Origin: SAR324 cluster bacterium
Lineage (GTDB): Bacteria > SAR324 > NAC60-12
NCBI GenBank assembly: GCA_022448705.1
Contig: JAKUUF010000039.1
Span: forward strand, 1-12,224
DNA: 12,224 nt
Direction: 5' to 3'
Position 1 is the stretch's first letter, and the number at the start of each line of letters is the position of its first letter. A model generated the notes under the pieces. It had not been told where the DNA came from, searched no databases, and saw only the letters and a program-made list of their open reading frames with translations. Positions 6,502 to 12,224 of the stretch are shown one piece after another. The position numbers and the translations under genes were made by a program.

Positions 6502-7185
6502 TTATTCTAAAACGTGTTTTACTTTATCAAACTCAACTTCTACTGGAGTTGGACGTCCAAAGATGCTAACAAGCACCTTCAATTTTCTGCGATCCTGATT
6601 AATTTCATCAATTGTTCCACTGAAGTTTCCAAATGATCCTTCTGTGATTGTCACCTTCTGTCCAATTAAAAATTCGTCTTCAGTCGCTTTTTGCTGAGAT
6701 CCTTCGCTGATCTGTGAGCGAATTTTTTCTAGTTCTGTATCATCCAGTGGAAGTGGTTTCTTTTGTGTCCCACCAATAAAACCTGAAACACGATTAATCT
6801 CCATCAACAGGTGCCACAATTCCGGTGTCAGTTCCATCCGCACAAGGACATATCCCGGAAAATATTTTTGATTTACTTTACGTTTCTGTCCGTCTTTAGT
6901 ACGAACGATATCCTCTGAAGGAATAAAAATTTCATCCACCAGATGTTCAAGTCCTTCAATTTTCAATTTCTCATTTATTGTCTGTTCAACTCTACCTTCG
7001 TAACCCGCATATGCTTGAAGAATGTACCATTTAGCATTTGGATTTTGTGGCTTTTTAGACGCTTCATCTTCAGGTGCTTCTACCTGTGTTTCTGAATTCT
7101 CTATAACAGGGACTTCTGCATTTTGATCAGCATTCTCCTTTACTTCATCTTCAGCATTATATACGGAACCTTCTTCCTGCTCCAA
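6502..7185 (-). CDS. nusG: Transcription elongation/antitermination factor NusG with acidic N-terminal extension, TTG start
   Basis: NusG binds RNA polymerase and links it to Rho or the ribosome. Residues 51 to about 165 are the NGN domain (AKWYILQAYAGYEGRVEQ, YFPGYVLVRMEL, VSGFIGG), followed by the KOW domain (about 172-227, with VTITEGSFGNFSGTI and VLVSIFGRPTPVEVEF). The first 45 residues are an added low-complexity acidic tail (15 Asp/Glu, 3 Lys). No in-frame ATG or GTG precedes the NGN domain; TTG at 7185 is the only conventional start, with AGGG too far upstream for an ideal site. An ATG at 7190 is better placed but out of frame. The frame continues upstream through one TAA into a 48-residue acidic ORF. 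It sits in the usual place between secE and rplK. Confidence 0.93.
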   Translation of the reverse strand: MEQEEGSVYNAEDEVKENADQNAEVPVIENSETQVEAPEDEASKKPQNPNAKWYILQAYAGYEGRVEQTINEKLKIEGLEHLVDEIFIPSEDIVRTKDGQKRKVNQKYFPGYVLVRMELTPELWHLLMEINRVSGFIGGTQKKPLPLDDTELEKIRSQISEGSQQKATEDEFLIGQKVTITEGSFGNFSGTIDEINQDRRKLKVLVSIFGRPTPVEVEFDKVKHVLE

Positions 7186-7215
7186 CGCATTAATACCCTG
7201 CTGATTTTCAGACTT

Positions 7216-7362
7216 TTAATCTCTTCCACTTATATCATTAGTAGTTTCTTCATATTCTTCCAATCCAGATTCAACAGCAGTAACATCTTGAATGTTTTCC
7301 TCCTGCTTCTCTAAAGAAGATTCCGTTGATTCCAATGTATCTTTTTGCTCTTCAATAACCAT
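7216..7362 (-). CDS. Small acidic ORF between secE and nusG, in frame with nusG
   Basis: The 48-residue product has 16 Asp/Glu against 3 Lys/Arg, no hydrophobic segment and no recognisable domain. I choose the ATG at 7362, which has AAAGGA 6 bases upstream; an earlier in-frame ATG (7401) overlaps secE and lacks such a site. Its stop (TAA, 7218-7216) is the only stop between this ORF and nusG, which continues in the same frame with the same acidic composition. It may be the detached start of a longer NusG N-terminal extension, a real small protein, or a leader whose translation delivers ribosomes to the nusG TTG 30 bases on. A sequencing error at the stop cannot be excluded. Confidence 0.5.
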   Translation of the reverse strand: MVIEEQKDTLESTESSLEKQEENIQDVTAVESGLEEYEETTNDISGRD

Positions 7363-7390
7363 GTTGGTTCCTTTTTTTCTGCCATGTTTT

Positions 7391-7579
7391 TTATCCGGCA
7401 ATTACCATTTGCATGATATCTGAAAGCCCTAAATCAGCAATTCCAAGGTAAAGGGCCACAACAAGAGAAACACAGACAACCACTGATGTTGATTTAATGG
7501 TAGCCTCTCGTGTGGGCCATTGAACACGTTTAAATTCAGCAATAACATCTTTGAAAAACTGTCTTAATCTTCTGAACAT
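7391..7579 (-). CDS. secE: Preprotein translocase subunit SecE
   Basis: SecE clamps SecY in the SecYEG protein-conducting channel of the inner membrane. The 62-residue product is the short single-helix form: an amphipathic N-terminal helix with the conserved EFKRVQWPTREAT motif (residues 15-27) and one transmembrane helix (about 31-56). It lies 90 bases after tRNA-Trp and before nusG, its usual neighbour. The ribosome binding site is weak. Confidence 0.96.
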   Translation of the reverse strand: MFRRLRQFFKDVIAEFKRVQWPTREATIKSTSVVVCVSLVVALYLGIADLGLSDIMQMVIAG

Positions 7580-7669
7580 AATCAGTAATTTTCAGATTTC
7601 AATTTCTTTACTTTGCATCAAATTTTATGCTGCTTCCTGAGCTGTTTTGCTAATTTATTTTTATCACTT

Positions 7670-7745
7670 TGGCAGGGCAGACAGGGGTCGAACCTGCGAC
7701 CTTCGGTTTTGGAGACCGATGCTCTACCAACTGAGCTACTGCCCT
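7670..7745 (-). tRNA. tRNA-Trp (anticodon CCA)
   Basis: The 76-base cloverleaf has acceptor AGGGCAG/CTGCCCT, D arm GCTC-GAGC, anticodon stem TCGGT/ACCGA with loop CTCCAAA, and T arm GCAGG-TTCGACC-CCTGT. Discriminator G and the 3' CCA are encoded. It lies between rpmG and secE, the common arrangement in bacteria that keep this cluster. Confidence 0.97.
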
Positions 7746-7773
7746 TCAGGGACTTTTATTTTCTATTTAATGG

Positions 7774-7923
7774 TTATTTAGTTTCTTTGTGAATTGTATG
7801 TTTTTGATCCCATCTGCAGTATTTTCGTACTTCCATGCGTTCAGTTTTTAGTTTTTTGTTTCGTGAAGCAGTATAATTCCTGCGTTTGCAATCAGTACAT
7901 TCTAATTGGATCGTGTCTCTCAT
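7774..7923 (-). CDS. rpmG: 50S ribosomal protein L33, with one altered zinc-ribbon ligand
   Basis: L33 is a small 50S protein near the E site. The 49-residue product starts MRDTIQLECTDCKRRNY and ends KHTIHKETK, both typical. The zinc ribbon normally has two CxxC pairs; here the first is intact (C9, C12) but the second is C36-R-W-D39, where C+ forms have Cys at position 39. It could still bind zinc with Asp as a ligand, or be an intermediate towards the zinc-free form. It sits 32 bases after tRNA-Thr(GGU), where tuf is usually found just before it, and 28 bases before tRNA-Trp. Confidence 0.95.
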   Translation of the reverse strand: MRDTIQLECTDCKRRNYTASRNKKLKTERMEVRKYCRWDQKHTIHKETK

Positions 7924-7955
7924 AACTGAATTTATTGCCTGCTGACTTTAATGCC

Positions 7956-8030
7956 TGGAGCCTGAGAGCAGAGTTGAACTGCCGACCTTTTCCTTACCAA
8001 GGAAACGCTCTACCACTGAGCTACCCAGGC
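7956..8030 (-). tRNA. tRNA-Thr (anticodon GGU)
   Basis: The 75-base cloverleaf has acceptor GCCTGGG/CTCAGGC (one G-T pair), D arm GCTC-GAGC, anticodon stem TTTCC/GGAAA with loop TTGGTAA (anticodon GGT), and T arm GGCAG-TTCAACT-CTGCT. Discriminator T and CCA are encoded. In the E. coli order this is the thrT position, normally just before tufB. Confidence 0.96.
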
Positions 8031-8066
8031 TTTTATCTCCCACTGTATCAAGCTCCTGATGCCCTC

Positions 8067-8151
8067 TGGTGGGGAGAGAAGGATTCGAACCTTCGAAGGC
8101 TTAGCCGTCAGATTTACAGTCTGATCCCGTTGACCGCTTGGGTATCTCCCC
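8067..8151 (-). tRNA. tRNA-Tyr (anticodon GUA)
   Basis: The 85-base gene has acceptor GGGGAGA/TCTCCCC, anticodon loop CTGTAAA (anticodon GTA), and the long variable arm expected of bacterial tRNA-Tyr, followed by a T arm with GGTTCGAATCC. CCA is encoded. It is 4 bases from tRNA-Thr(UGU) upstream and 36 bases from tRNA-Thr(GGU) downstream; tRNA-Gly, often found in that gap, is absent. Confidence 0.97.
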
Positions 8152-8155
8152 ATGC

Positions 8156-8231
8156 TGGAGCTGGCAATAGGACTTGAACCTACAACCTGCTGATTACAAA
8201 TCAGCTGCTCTACCAATTGAGCTATGCCAGC
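8156..8231 (-). tRNA. tRNA-Thr (anticodon UGU)
   Basis: The 76-base cloverleaf has acceptor GCTGGCA/TGCCAGC, D arm GCTC-GAGC, anticodon stem GCTGA/TCAGC with loop TTTGTAA (anticodon TGT), and T arm GTAGG-TTCAAGT-CCTAT. Discriminator T and CCA are encoded. It is the first gene of the tRNA cluster, about 10 bases after the predicted transcription start. Confidence 0.97.
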
Positions 8232-8247
8232 ATGAGTTAAACGTTTA

Positions 8248-8276
8248 ATTATGTGATTTTATCAGATTTTTGTCAA
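8248..8276 (-). promoter_or_regulatory. Strong sigma70-type promoter for the tRNA/rpmG/secE/nusG cluster
   Basis: Minus-strand TTGACA (8276-8271), a perfect -35, stands 17 bases from CATAAT (8253-8248), one base from a consensus -10. Transcription would start near 8241, about 10 bases before the mature 5' end of tRNA-Thr(UGU). No equally good promoter was seen further on before nusG, so this one may serve the tRNAs and the protein genes together. Confidence 0.8.
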
Positions 8277-8358
8277 TAGGAAACATTCATTAACCAGTCT
8301 GCCCCCGTTTGCAATAATTAAGAAATGTCAAATCTGCGAAAAAATGCTGGAACACTAA

Positions 8359-9645
8359 TTATGCAGCAGCAAGAGAAATTTCAGAAGCAGTAGAGGTTTT
8401 TCTTTCCGGAAGTTTGATCATGTGATCTTTACTGAACTGATAGTCATTAAACACATCTTCAGCACTCAATAACTTGTATTTCCCGTCTTCAAGCTTATGT
8501 GTAGTGTCTTTCAGCCGGTATACATTATGACCACATGTCCAGATTCTGAACTTTCGAAATTGTGTACAGAGGCATGTTTTATCCTGAACAGATATTTTCC
8601 CTTCATTTTTATCTAATTCTCGATTGTAAGCATCAACGTACTGACAATGCCCACTGTTGTCTAAAATATAACCGAAGGCTTCACAATTTGGCCGGATACC
8701 ATCAGCAATTCCAGGAGACTGCCGCAGCATCCGCATCGGATACCCGGTAGGTGAAATTGTATTAACAATTATGTCTTCCTCAACAGCTTCTAAATAATGA
8801 TGTTTTGTTTTCTCAGGCAAACCACATTCTTCTGTAACGGTAAACCTCGTAGCAACCTGTACCGCAGAAGCTCCAGACTCCAAAAATTCCACGCCATCAG
8901 TTCCTGTAAAAATACCTCCAGCCGGTACAACAGGTATGTTCAAATCATTCTCATTTAAGTAATTCAAAATTTCATTTACAATTTTTTTCAGACTATATTC
9001 ATGCCAGTCATCAGCACCGAAACCTAAATGCCCACCTGCCAGAGGCCCTTCCACAGTAATATAGTCCGGCAGTCGCTCAAATTTTGCGGCGCGTTTTAGA
9101 AAAGGACGAAGGGCGCGCAATGAAGAAACTATGACTCCAATCATCACATCACGAAACCTTGGATGGTCCTTCATAAGTTCCATTGAACCTAAATGAAGTC
9201 CTGCACTTAAAGTTATTCCGTCAATTCCGGCATCCATAGCGGCAAGAAGTCGAGTTTGCAAAGTATCGCGCGGACTGTTCATGGTAAGTTTTTCCATGCA
9301 GTTGATGAAAATTGCTCCGTCTCCTTTTTTTGAATCCATAGTGCGGCTTACAAAAAGTTTTTGGGCTTCAGCCAGTCTTTCGAGATCAAACTGCACTAAG
9401 GATTTATCTACATTGCCAATATTGAATTTATATTTTTTTTGTTTCTCCTGAACATAATTAGTTTTAAAACGTCTGTCTGATACAGTTGGAACCATGGCAT
9501 CAGATATGTGTCCAATTCCACCTAAACGTGCTGCCTCCAAAGCAAGTTCTGCAGTAGAAATATCAACTCCCATTCCTCCTACAAAAATGGGCACATATTC
9601 TTTTCCTGCCAGTTTCAGGCGAAAATCATTCAGTGCTTTACTCAT
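8359..9645 (-). CDS. Nitronate monooxygenase/2-nitropropane dioxygenase-family FMN flavoprotein with Cys-rich C-terminal region
   Basis: Family members are FMN-dependent TIM-barrel enzymes that oxidise nitronates or related substrates; many are misnamed enoyl reductases. In this 428-residue protein the N-terminal FVGGMGVDIS and GGIGHIS segments, TVEGPLAGGHLGFG (H206 at the place of the family's active-site His) and PVVPAGGIFTG (239-248) with a following AVQVATRF form the expected flavin site. The stretch after about residue 315 is extra relative to the barrel and holds C321, C334, C358, C360 and C371, a spacing that could bind a metal or iron-sulfur cluster. The gene starts 55 bases after fabI and ends 127 bases before the tRNA cluster. 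Its adjacency to fabI hints at a fatty-acid-related role, but the true substrate is unknown. Confidence 0.85.
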   Translation of the reverse strand: MSKALNDFRLKLAGKEYVPIFVGGMGVDISTAELALEAARLGGIGHISDAMVPTVSDRRFKTNYVQEKQKKYKFNIGNVDKSLVQFDLERLAEAQKLFVSRTMDSKKGDGAIFINCMEKLTMNSPRDTLQTRLLAAMDAGIDGITLSAGLHLGSMELMKDHPRFRDVMIGVIVSSLRALRPFLKRAAKFERLPDYITVEGPLAGGHLGFGADDWHEYSLKKIVNEILNYLNENDLNIPVVPAGGIFTGTDGVEFLESGASAVQVATRFTVTEECGLPEKTKHHYLEAVEEDIIVNTISPTGYPMRMLRQSPGIADGIRPNCEAFGYILDNSGHCQYVDAYNRELDKNEGKISVQDKTCLCTQFRKFRIWTCGHNVYRLKDTTHKLEDGKYKLLSAEDVFNDYQFSKDHMIKLPERKTSTASEISLAAA

Positions 9646-9700
9646 AATACTTAGCCAGTGTTAGGTTTTTGTAGTATAGCAGAATCCTTATTTATCGCGA

Positions 9701-10483
9701 TCAGTTTGCCATTATTGAATATCCACAATCTACGTAGATAACCTGACCGGTAATTCCAGAAGAAGCATCACTTGCCAGAAAAACTGCTGTCTGAGCAACT
9801 TCTTCCTGTGTCACTGTTCTTTTCATTGCCGAATGCGCGCCTCCAATTTTCATCAATTCTGCAAAATCCTTAATGCCGGATGCAGACAATGTCTTAATAG
9901 GACCTGGTGAAATTACATTTACTCTAATGTTATCCGGACCAACTTCCTTAGCAAGATAACGTGATGAGGATTCTAACGAAGCCTTAGCGGGTCCCATTAC
10001 ATGGTAATGAGGAACTGCAAGCACAGAGCCGATAAAACTCATACTTATAATACTTCCTCCACCTCGCTTCTTCATCATTGGCACTGCACCTTCTGCTAAA
10101 GGTAACAGAGAAAATGCACTTATTTCATGTGCTTTTGCAAAACCATTACGACTGGTGCTTGAGAATGCTACCTGAAGATCTTTTTGGTCTGCAAATGCTA
10201 AGCTATGAATTAAAAAATCCATCTCACCCCAATGATCATTCAGACCATCAATCAAAGACTGAATGGCACGGTCATCAGAAACATCACATTCCTGAATAAA
10301 GCTGGCATTAACTTTTTCACCTAATTTTCTCACATTTGACTCAAATCGCCCCTTTGGATCTGAGAGATAGGTCAATGCCAGTTCTGCACCATGCTTATGG
10401 AAGTATTCTGCAACTGCCCATGCAATACTGCGTTGATTGCCAACTCCAAGAATAAGACCCTTCTTACCAGATAAATCACTCAT
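9701..10483 (-). CDS. fabI: Enoyl-ACP reductase [NADH], FabI type
   Basis: FabI carries out the last reduction in each cycle of type II fatty acid elongation. The 260-residue short-chain dehydrogenase-like protein has the atypical FabI nucleotide loop GVGNQRSIAWA (residues 13-23), HSLAFA (93-98), catalytic Y160 and K167 in the pattern Y-x6-K (HYHVMGPAKASLE), and SPGPIKTLSASGIKDF (192-207), a strong FabI signature. The position ten before Y160, commonly Tyr (E. coli Y146), is Phe150. Ala96 matches the natural Ala of Bacillus and Staphylococcus FabI at E. coli Gly93, the triclosan-contact position. It begins 31 bases after psd, probably in one operon. The ribosome binding site is weak. Confidence 0.95.
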   Translation of the reverse strand: MSDLSGKKGLILGVGNQRSIAWAVAEYFHKHGAELALTYLSDPKGRFESNVRKLGEKVNASFIQECDVSDDRAIQSLIDGLNDHWGEMDFLIHSLAFADQKDLQVAFSSTSRNGFAKAHEISAFSLLPLAEGAVPMMKKRGGGSIISMSFIGSVLAVPHYHVMGPAKASLESSSRYLAKEVGPDNIRVNVISPGPIKTLSASGIKDFAELMKIGGAHSAMKRTVTQEEVAQTAVFLASDASSGITGQVIYVDCGYSIMAN

Positions 10484-10514
10484 TTTTTCTAATTCTTCAA
10501 ATTGTTTTATCTAA

Positions 10515-11399
10515 TTAAGTATTAATTTCATCCTGATGAATTTTCGAAAATTTTCCTATAGCTTGTCCTAATAAAATCTCCTGATCAATTTTTAACTCGT
10601 TTAACTCAATTTGTCCCGGAGGGAAAAGGCAAATCACAGTTGACCCCAATTCGAAAAGACCAACCTCATCTCCACGCTCCACCCTGAGGGGAGGTGCCAG
10701 CATGTTCTTTTGAAATGCAGCTCTGGGGCGATTTGAGGTTATATCATGATAAACTACTCGAATGCGCCCAACCACAGTGGCGCCGATTTTTACAAGAGCA
10801 CATTCTCCTTTATCAGTTTCAAAATAAGTTATTAATCTTTCGTTTCTGGCAAAAAGTTCCGGTACATGATGCACCCCAAGAGGGCTTACTGTCCACAAGT
10901 CTCCCGGGATATAGCAGAACTCCCGTACCTCTCCACTTACCATGCTGTGAATACGATGGTAATTGTATGGAGCTAAATAAATGGTAATGAAAACTCCACC
11001 GTCATAAAATTTGGATTTTTCAGAATCTTTTAATAAGTCTGCTAAACGATACTCCAGCCCTTTTGCCTGAATCAGGACTTCATTGTTTATGATCCCCGAT
11101 TCGCCCAATATCCCGTCCACAGGACTGAGAACGGCTTCTTTGTCCGGGTCCAGAGTTCGTGCATCCGGAAGAAGTTTTCTTGTAAAAAATTCGTTAAAAT
11201 TTCTGTACTCTGAAACCTGTTTTGAGGCTTCATTAAGGTTGACACCATATTTCCATGAGAATAAACGTATTAGCAGTGTCAGCAAAAACCGCGGGAGTTG
11301 AGCGTCCGCAAAAAGGCCACAAAGCCTGTTAAAAGAATTGCGTGGTAAAATCCAGATAAAATAATATGCCGGTGGACGCCCAAATCCCGGAAGTGCCAT
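10515..11399 (-). CDS. psd: Phosphatidylserine decarboxylase proenzyme
   Basis: The enzyme converts phosphatidylserine to phosphatidylethanolamine at the inner membrane. The 294-residue proenzyme has the charge-relay residues D95 (SPVDGIL) and H148/H151 (YHRIHS), and the self-cleavage motif LGST at 251-254, where the chain breaks between G252 and S253 to give beta and alpha subunits and the pyruvoyl group. Length matches the E. coli-type membrane form. The ATG overlaps the ftsH stop by one base (TGATG), so translation is probably coupled to ftsH. The matching PS synthase activity may be the PssA-like half of the fused phosphatidyltransferase at 1294-2790. Confidence 0.96.
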   Translation of the reverse strand: MALPGFGRPPAYYFIWILPRNSFNRLCGLFADAQLPRFLLTLLIRLFSWKYGVNLNEASKQVSEYRNFNEFFTRKLLPDARTLDPDKEAVLSPVDGILGESGIINNEVLIQAKGLEYRLADLLKDSEKSKFYDGGVFITIYLAPYNYHRIHSMVSGEVREFCYIPGDLWTVSPLGVHHVPELFARNERLITYFETDKGECALVKIGATVVGRIRVVYHDITSNRPRAAFQKNMLAPPLRVERGDEVGLFELGSTVICLFPPGQIELNELKIDQEILLGQAIGKFSKIHQDEINT

Positions 11400-12224
11400 C
11401 AGCCTCCCACAGGTGCAACCTTAGACTGATCTTGTTTCAGCAACTTCATTATATACGAGCCGTCTATTGTCTCTTCTTTCATTAATACCTCAACGATCTT
11501 GTGCAATACTTCGATATTGTCACGGAGCAATTTTTTCGCTTTCTCATCGTGAAATTTGATTGTCTTTCTCATTTCTTCATCAATTTCCGTGGCAGTCTTT
11601 TCGCTGTACTCACGATCTTTCCCTATATCACGACCAAGTACATTCATCTGGTTATCACTTCCAAAAACAATCGGTCCAAATGATTTGCTCATTCCCCAGC
11701 GGCATATCATGTTCCTGATTGTGTCTGTTGCCTGCTGTATGTCATTGCTTGCACCTGTTGTTACCTCATCAAAAATGATTTCTTCTGCAGCGCGGCCTCC
11801 CATGGCTATTGTGATTCGGTTGCTCAGATATTCAAAATCGTAGGAATGATTATCATTTTCCGGCAAATATGCAGTCATACCAAGGGCCCTGCCTCGTGGT
11901 ACGATTGTTACCTTATGAATTGGATCAGATTTAGGCAGAAGGGCTGAAACCAGCGCGTGTCCGGCTTCATGGTATGCTGTGTTTCGTTTTTCCTTTTCAG
12001 ACATCACCATCGATTTGCGTTCGGTTCCCATCATCACCTTATCGCGTGCCCACTCAAAATCTGCCAGGTGTACCTCTGTCGTGTTGGTACGTGCTCCTCC
12101 GAGTGCAGCTTCATTGATCAGGTTCTTCAAATCTGCACCTGAAAATCCCGGTGTGCCGCGAGCAATTATACTCATGTCAATACCTTCCACCATCTGTACT
12201 TTTTTTGCATGAATATTCAATATT
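11399..12224 (-). CDS. ftsH: ATP-dependent zinc metalloprotease FtsH (C-terminal part; 5' end outside window)
   Basis: FtsH is a membrane-anchored AAA+ protease that degrades misfolded membrane proteins and regulatory targets such as LpxC. About 275 C-terminal residues are present. They begin at ILNIHAKKV in the late AAA domain and continue with ARGTPGFSGADLKNLINEAAL. The zinc site is HEAGH, with the third ligand expected at Asp in TTGASNDIQ, followed by GRAAEEIIF, WGMSKSFGPIVF and a coiled-coil-like helix rich in charged residues. The frame is open through the right edge; the TTG at 12220 is an internal Leu codon, not a start. The C-terminus (QDQSKVAPVGG) is short and the stop overlaps psd. 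Confidence 0.97.
   Translation of the reverse strand, partial: ILNIHAKKVQMVEGIDMSIIARGTPGFSGADLKNLINEAALGGARTNTTEVHLADFEWARDKVMMGTERKSMVMSEKEKRNTAYHEAGHALVSALLPKSDPIHKVTIVPRGRALGMTAYLPENDNHSYDFEYLSNRITIAMGGRAAEEIIFDEVTTGASNDIQQATDTIRNMICRWGMSKSFGPIVFGSDNQMNVLGRDIGKDREYSEKTATEIDEEMRKTIKFHDEKAKKLLRDNIEVLHKIVEVLMKEETIDGSYIMKLLKQDQSKVAPVGG

Noticed and set aside
7188..7190. ATG with well-spaced AGGG as the nusG start
   Set aside because: It is out of frame with NusG and its frame ends after 16 codons with a basic product.
7935..8216. Open frames on both strands over the tRNA cluster
   Set aside because: They coincide with tRNA-Thr(GGU), tRNA-Tyr and tRNA-Thr(UGU), which fold as clean cloverleafs; such frames are familiar spurious calls.
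1..12224. CRISPR arrays, insertion sequences, prophage or defence genes
   Set aside because: No regularly spaced repeats, transposase, integrase or toxin-like genes are visible; the content is housekeeping.

Overview
Every confident gene in this AT-rich window (about 40% G+C by eye) lies on the minus strand, so it reads biologically from the right edge to the left. Gene content points to a Gram-negative bacterium: phosphatidylethanolamine synthesis enzymes, FabI, RuvB, a zinc-ribbon-type L33, and an rpmG-tRNA-Trp-secE-nusG arrangement. A deltaproteobacterial-grade or SAR324-like marine lineage would fit, but that placement is inference and weak. Shine-Dalgarno sequences are uneven: clear before rplL, rplA and a small acidic ORF, poor before most others.

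Right part (12224-8359): the 3' part of ftsH, then psd (sharing one base with the ftsH stop), fabI, and a nitronate monooxygenase-family flavoprotein with a cysteine-rich tail. This reads as an envelope and lipid homeostasis cluster. Membrane lipid returns at the left end, where a 498-residue protein carries two CDP-alcohol phosphatidyltransferase domains; its second half resembles PS synthase, the enzyme that makes Psd's substrate.

Centre (8276-4098): a near-consensus sigma70-type promoter followed by tRNA-Thr(UGU), tRNA-Tyr, tRNA-Thr(GGU), rpmG, tRNA-Trp, secE, a small acidic ORF, nusG, rplK, rplA, an L10-leader-like RNA, rplJ, rplL and a strong hairpin. This is the classic tRNA/tuf/secE/nusG/rplKAJL/rpoBC neighbourhood with three parts missing: tRNA-Gly between Tyr and Thr, tuf before rpmG, and rpoBC after rplL. 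The hairpin closes the cluster 11 bases past rplL.

Left part (4022-1): a separate promoter with an inverted repeat over its -10 drives pyrB (aspartate carbamoyltransferase), followed by the bidomain phosphatidyltransferase and ruvB. The last 220 bases hold only an imperfect hairpin and a possible gene fragment at the edge.

I see no mobile element, CRISPR array or defence system. The points most worth a second look are the acidic ORF lying in frame with nusG across one stop codon, the fused phosphatidyltransferase, the dismantled rplL-rpoB junction, and the Cys-rich tail on the flavoprotein. This is mainly a housekeeping region, not an obvious new system.
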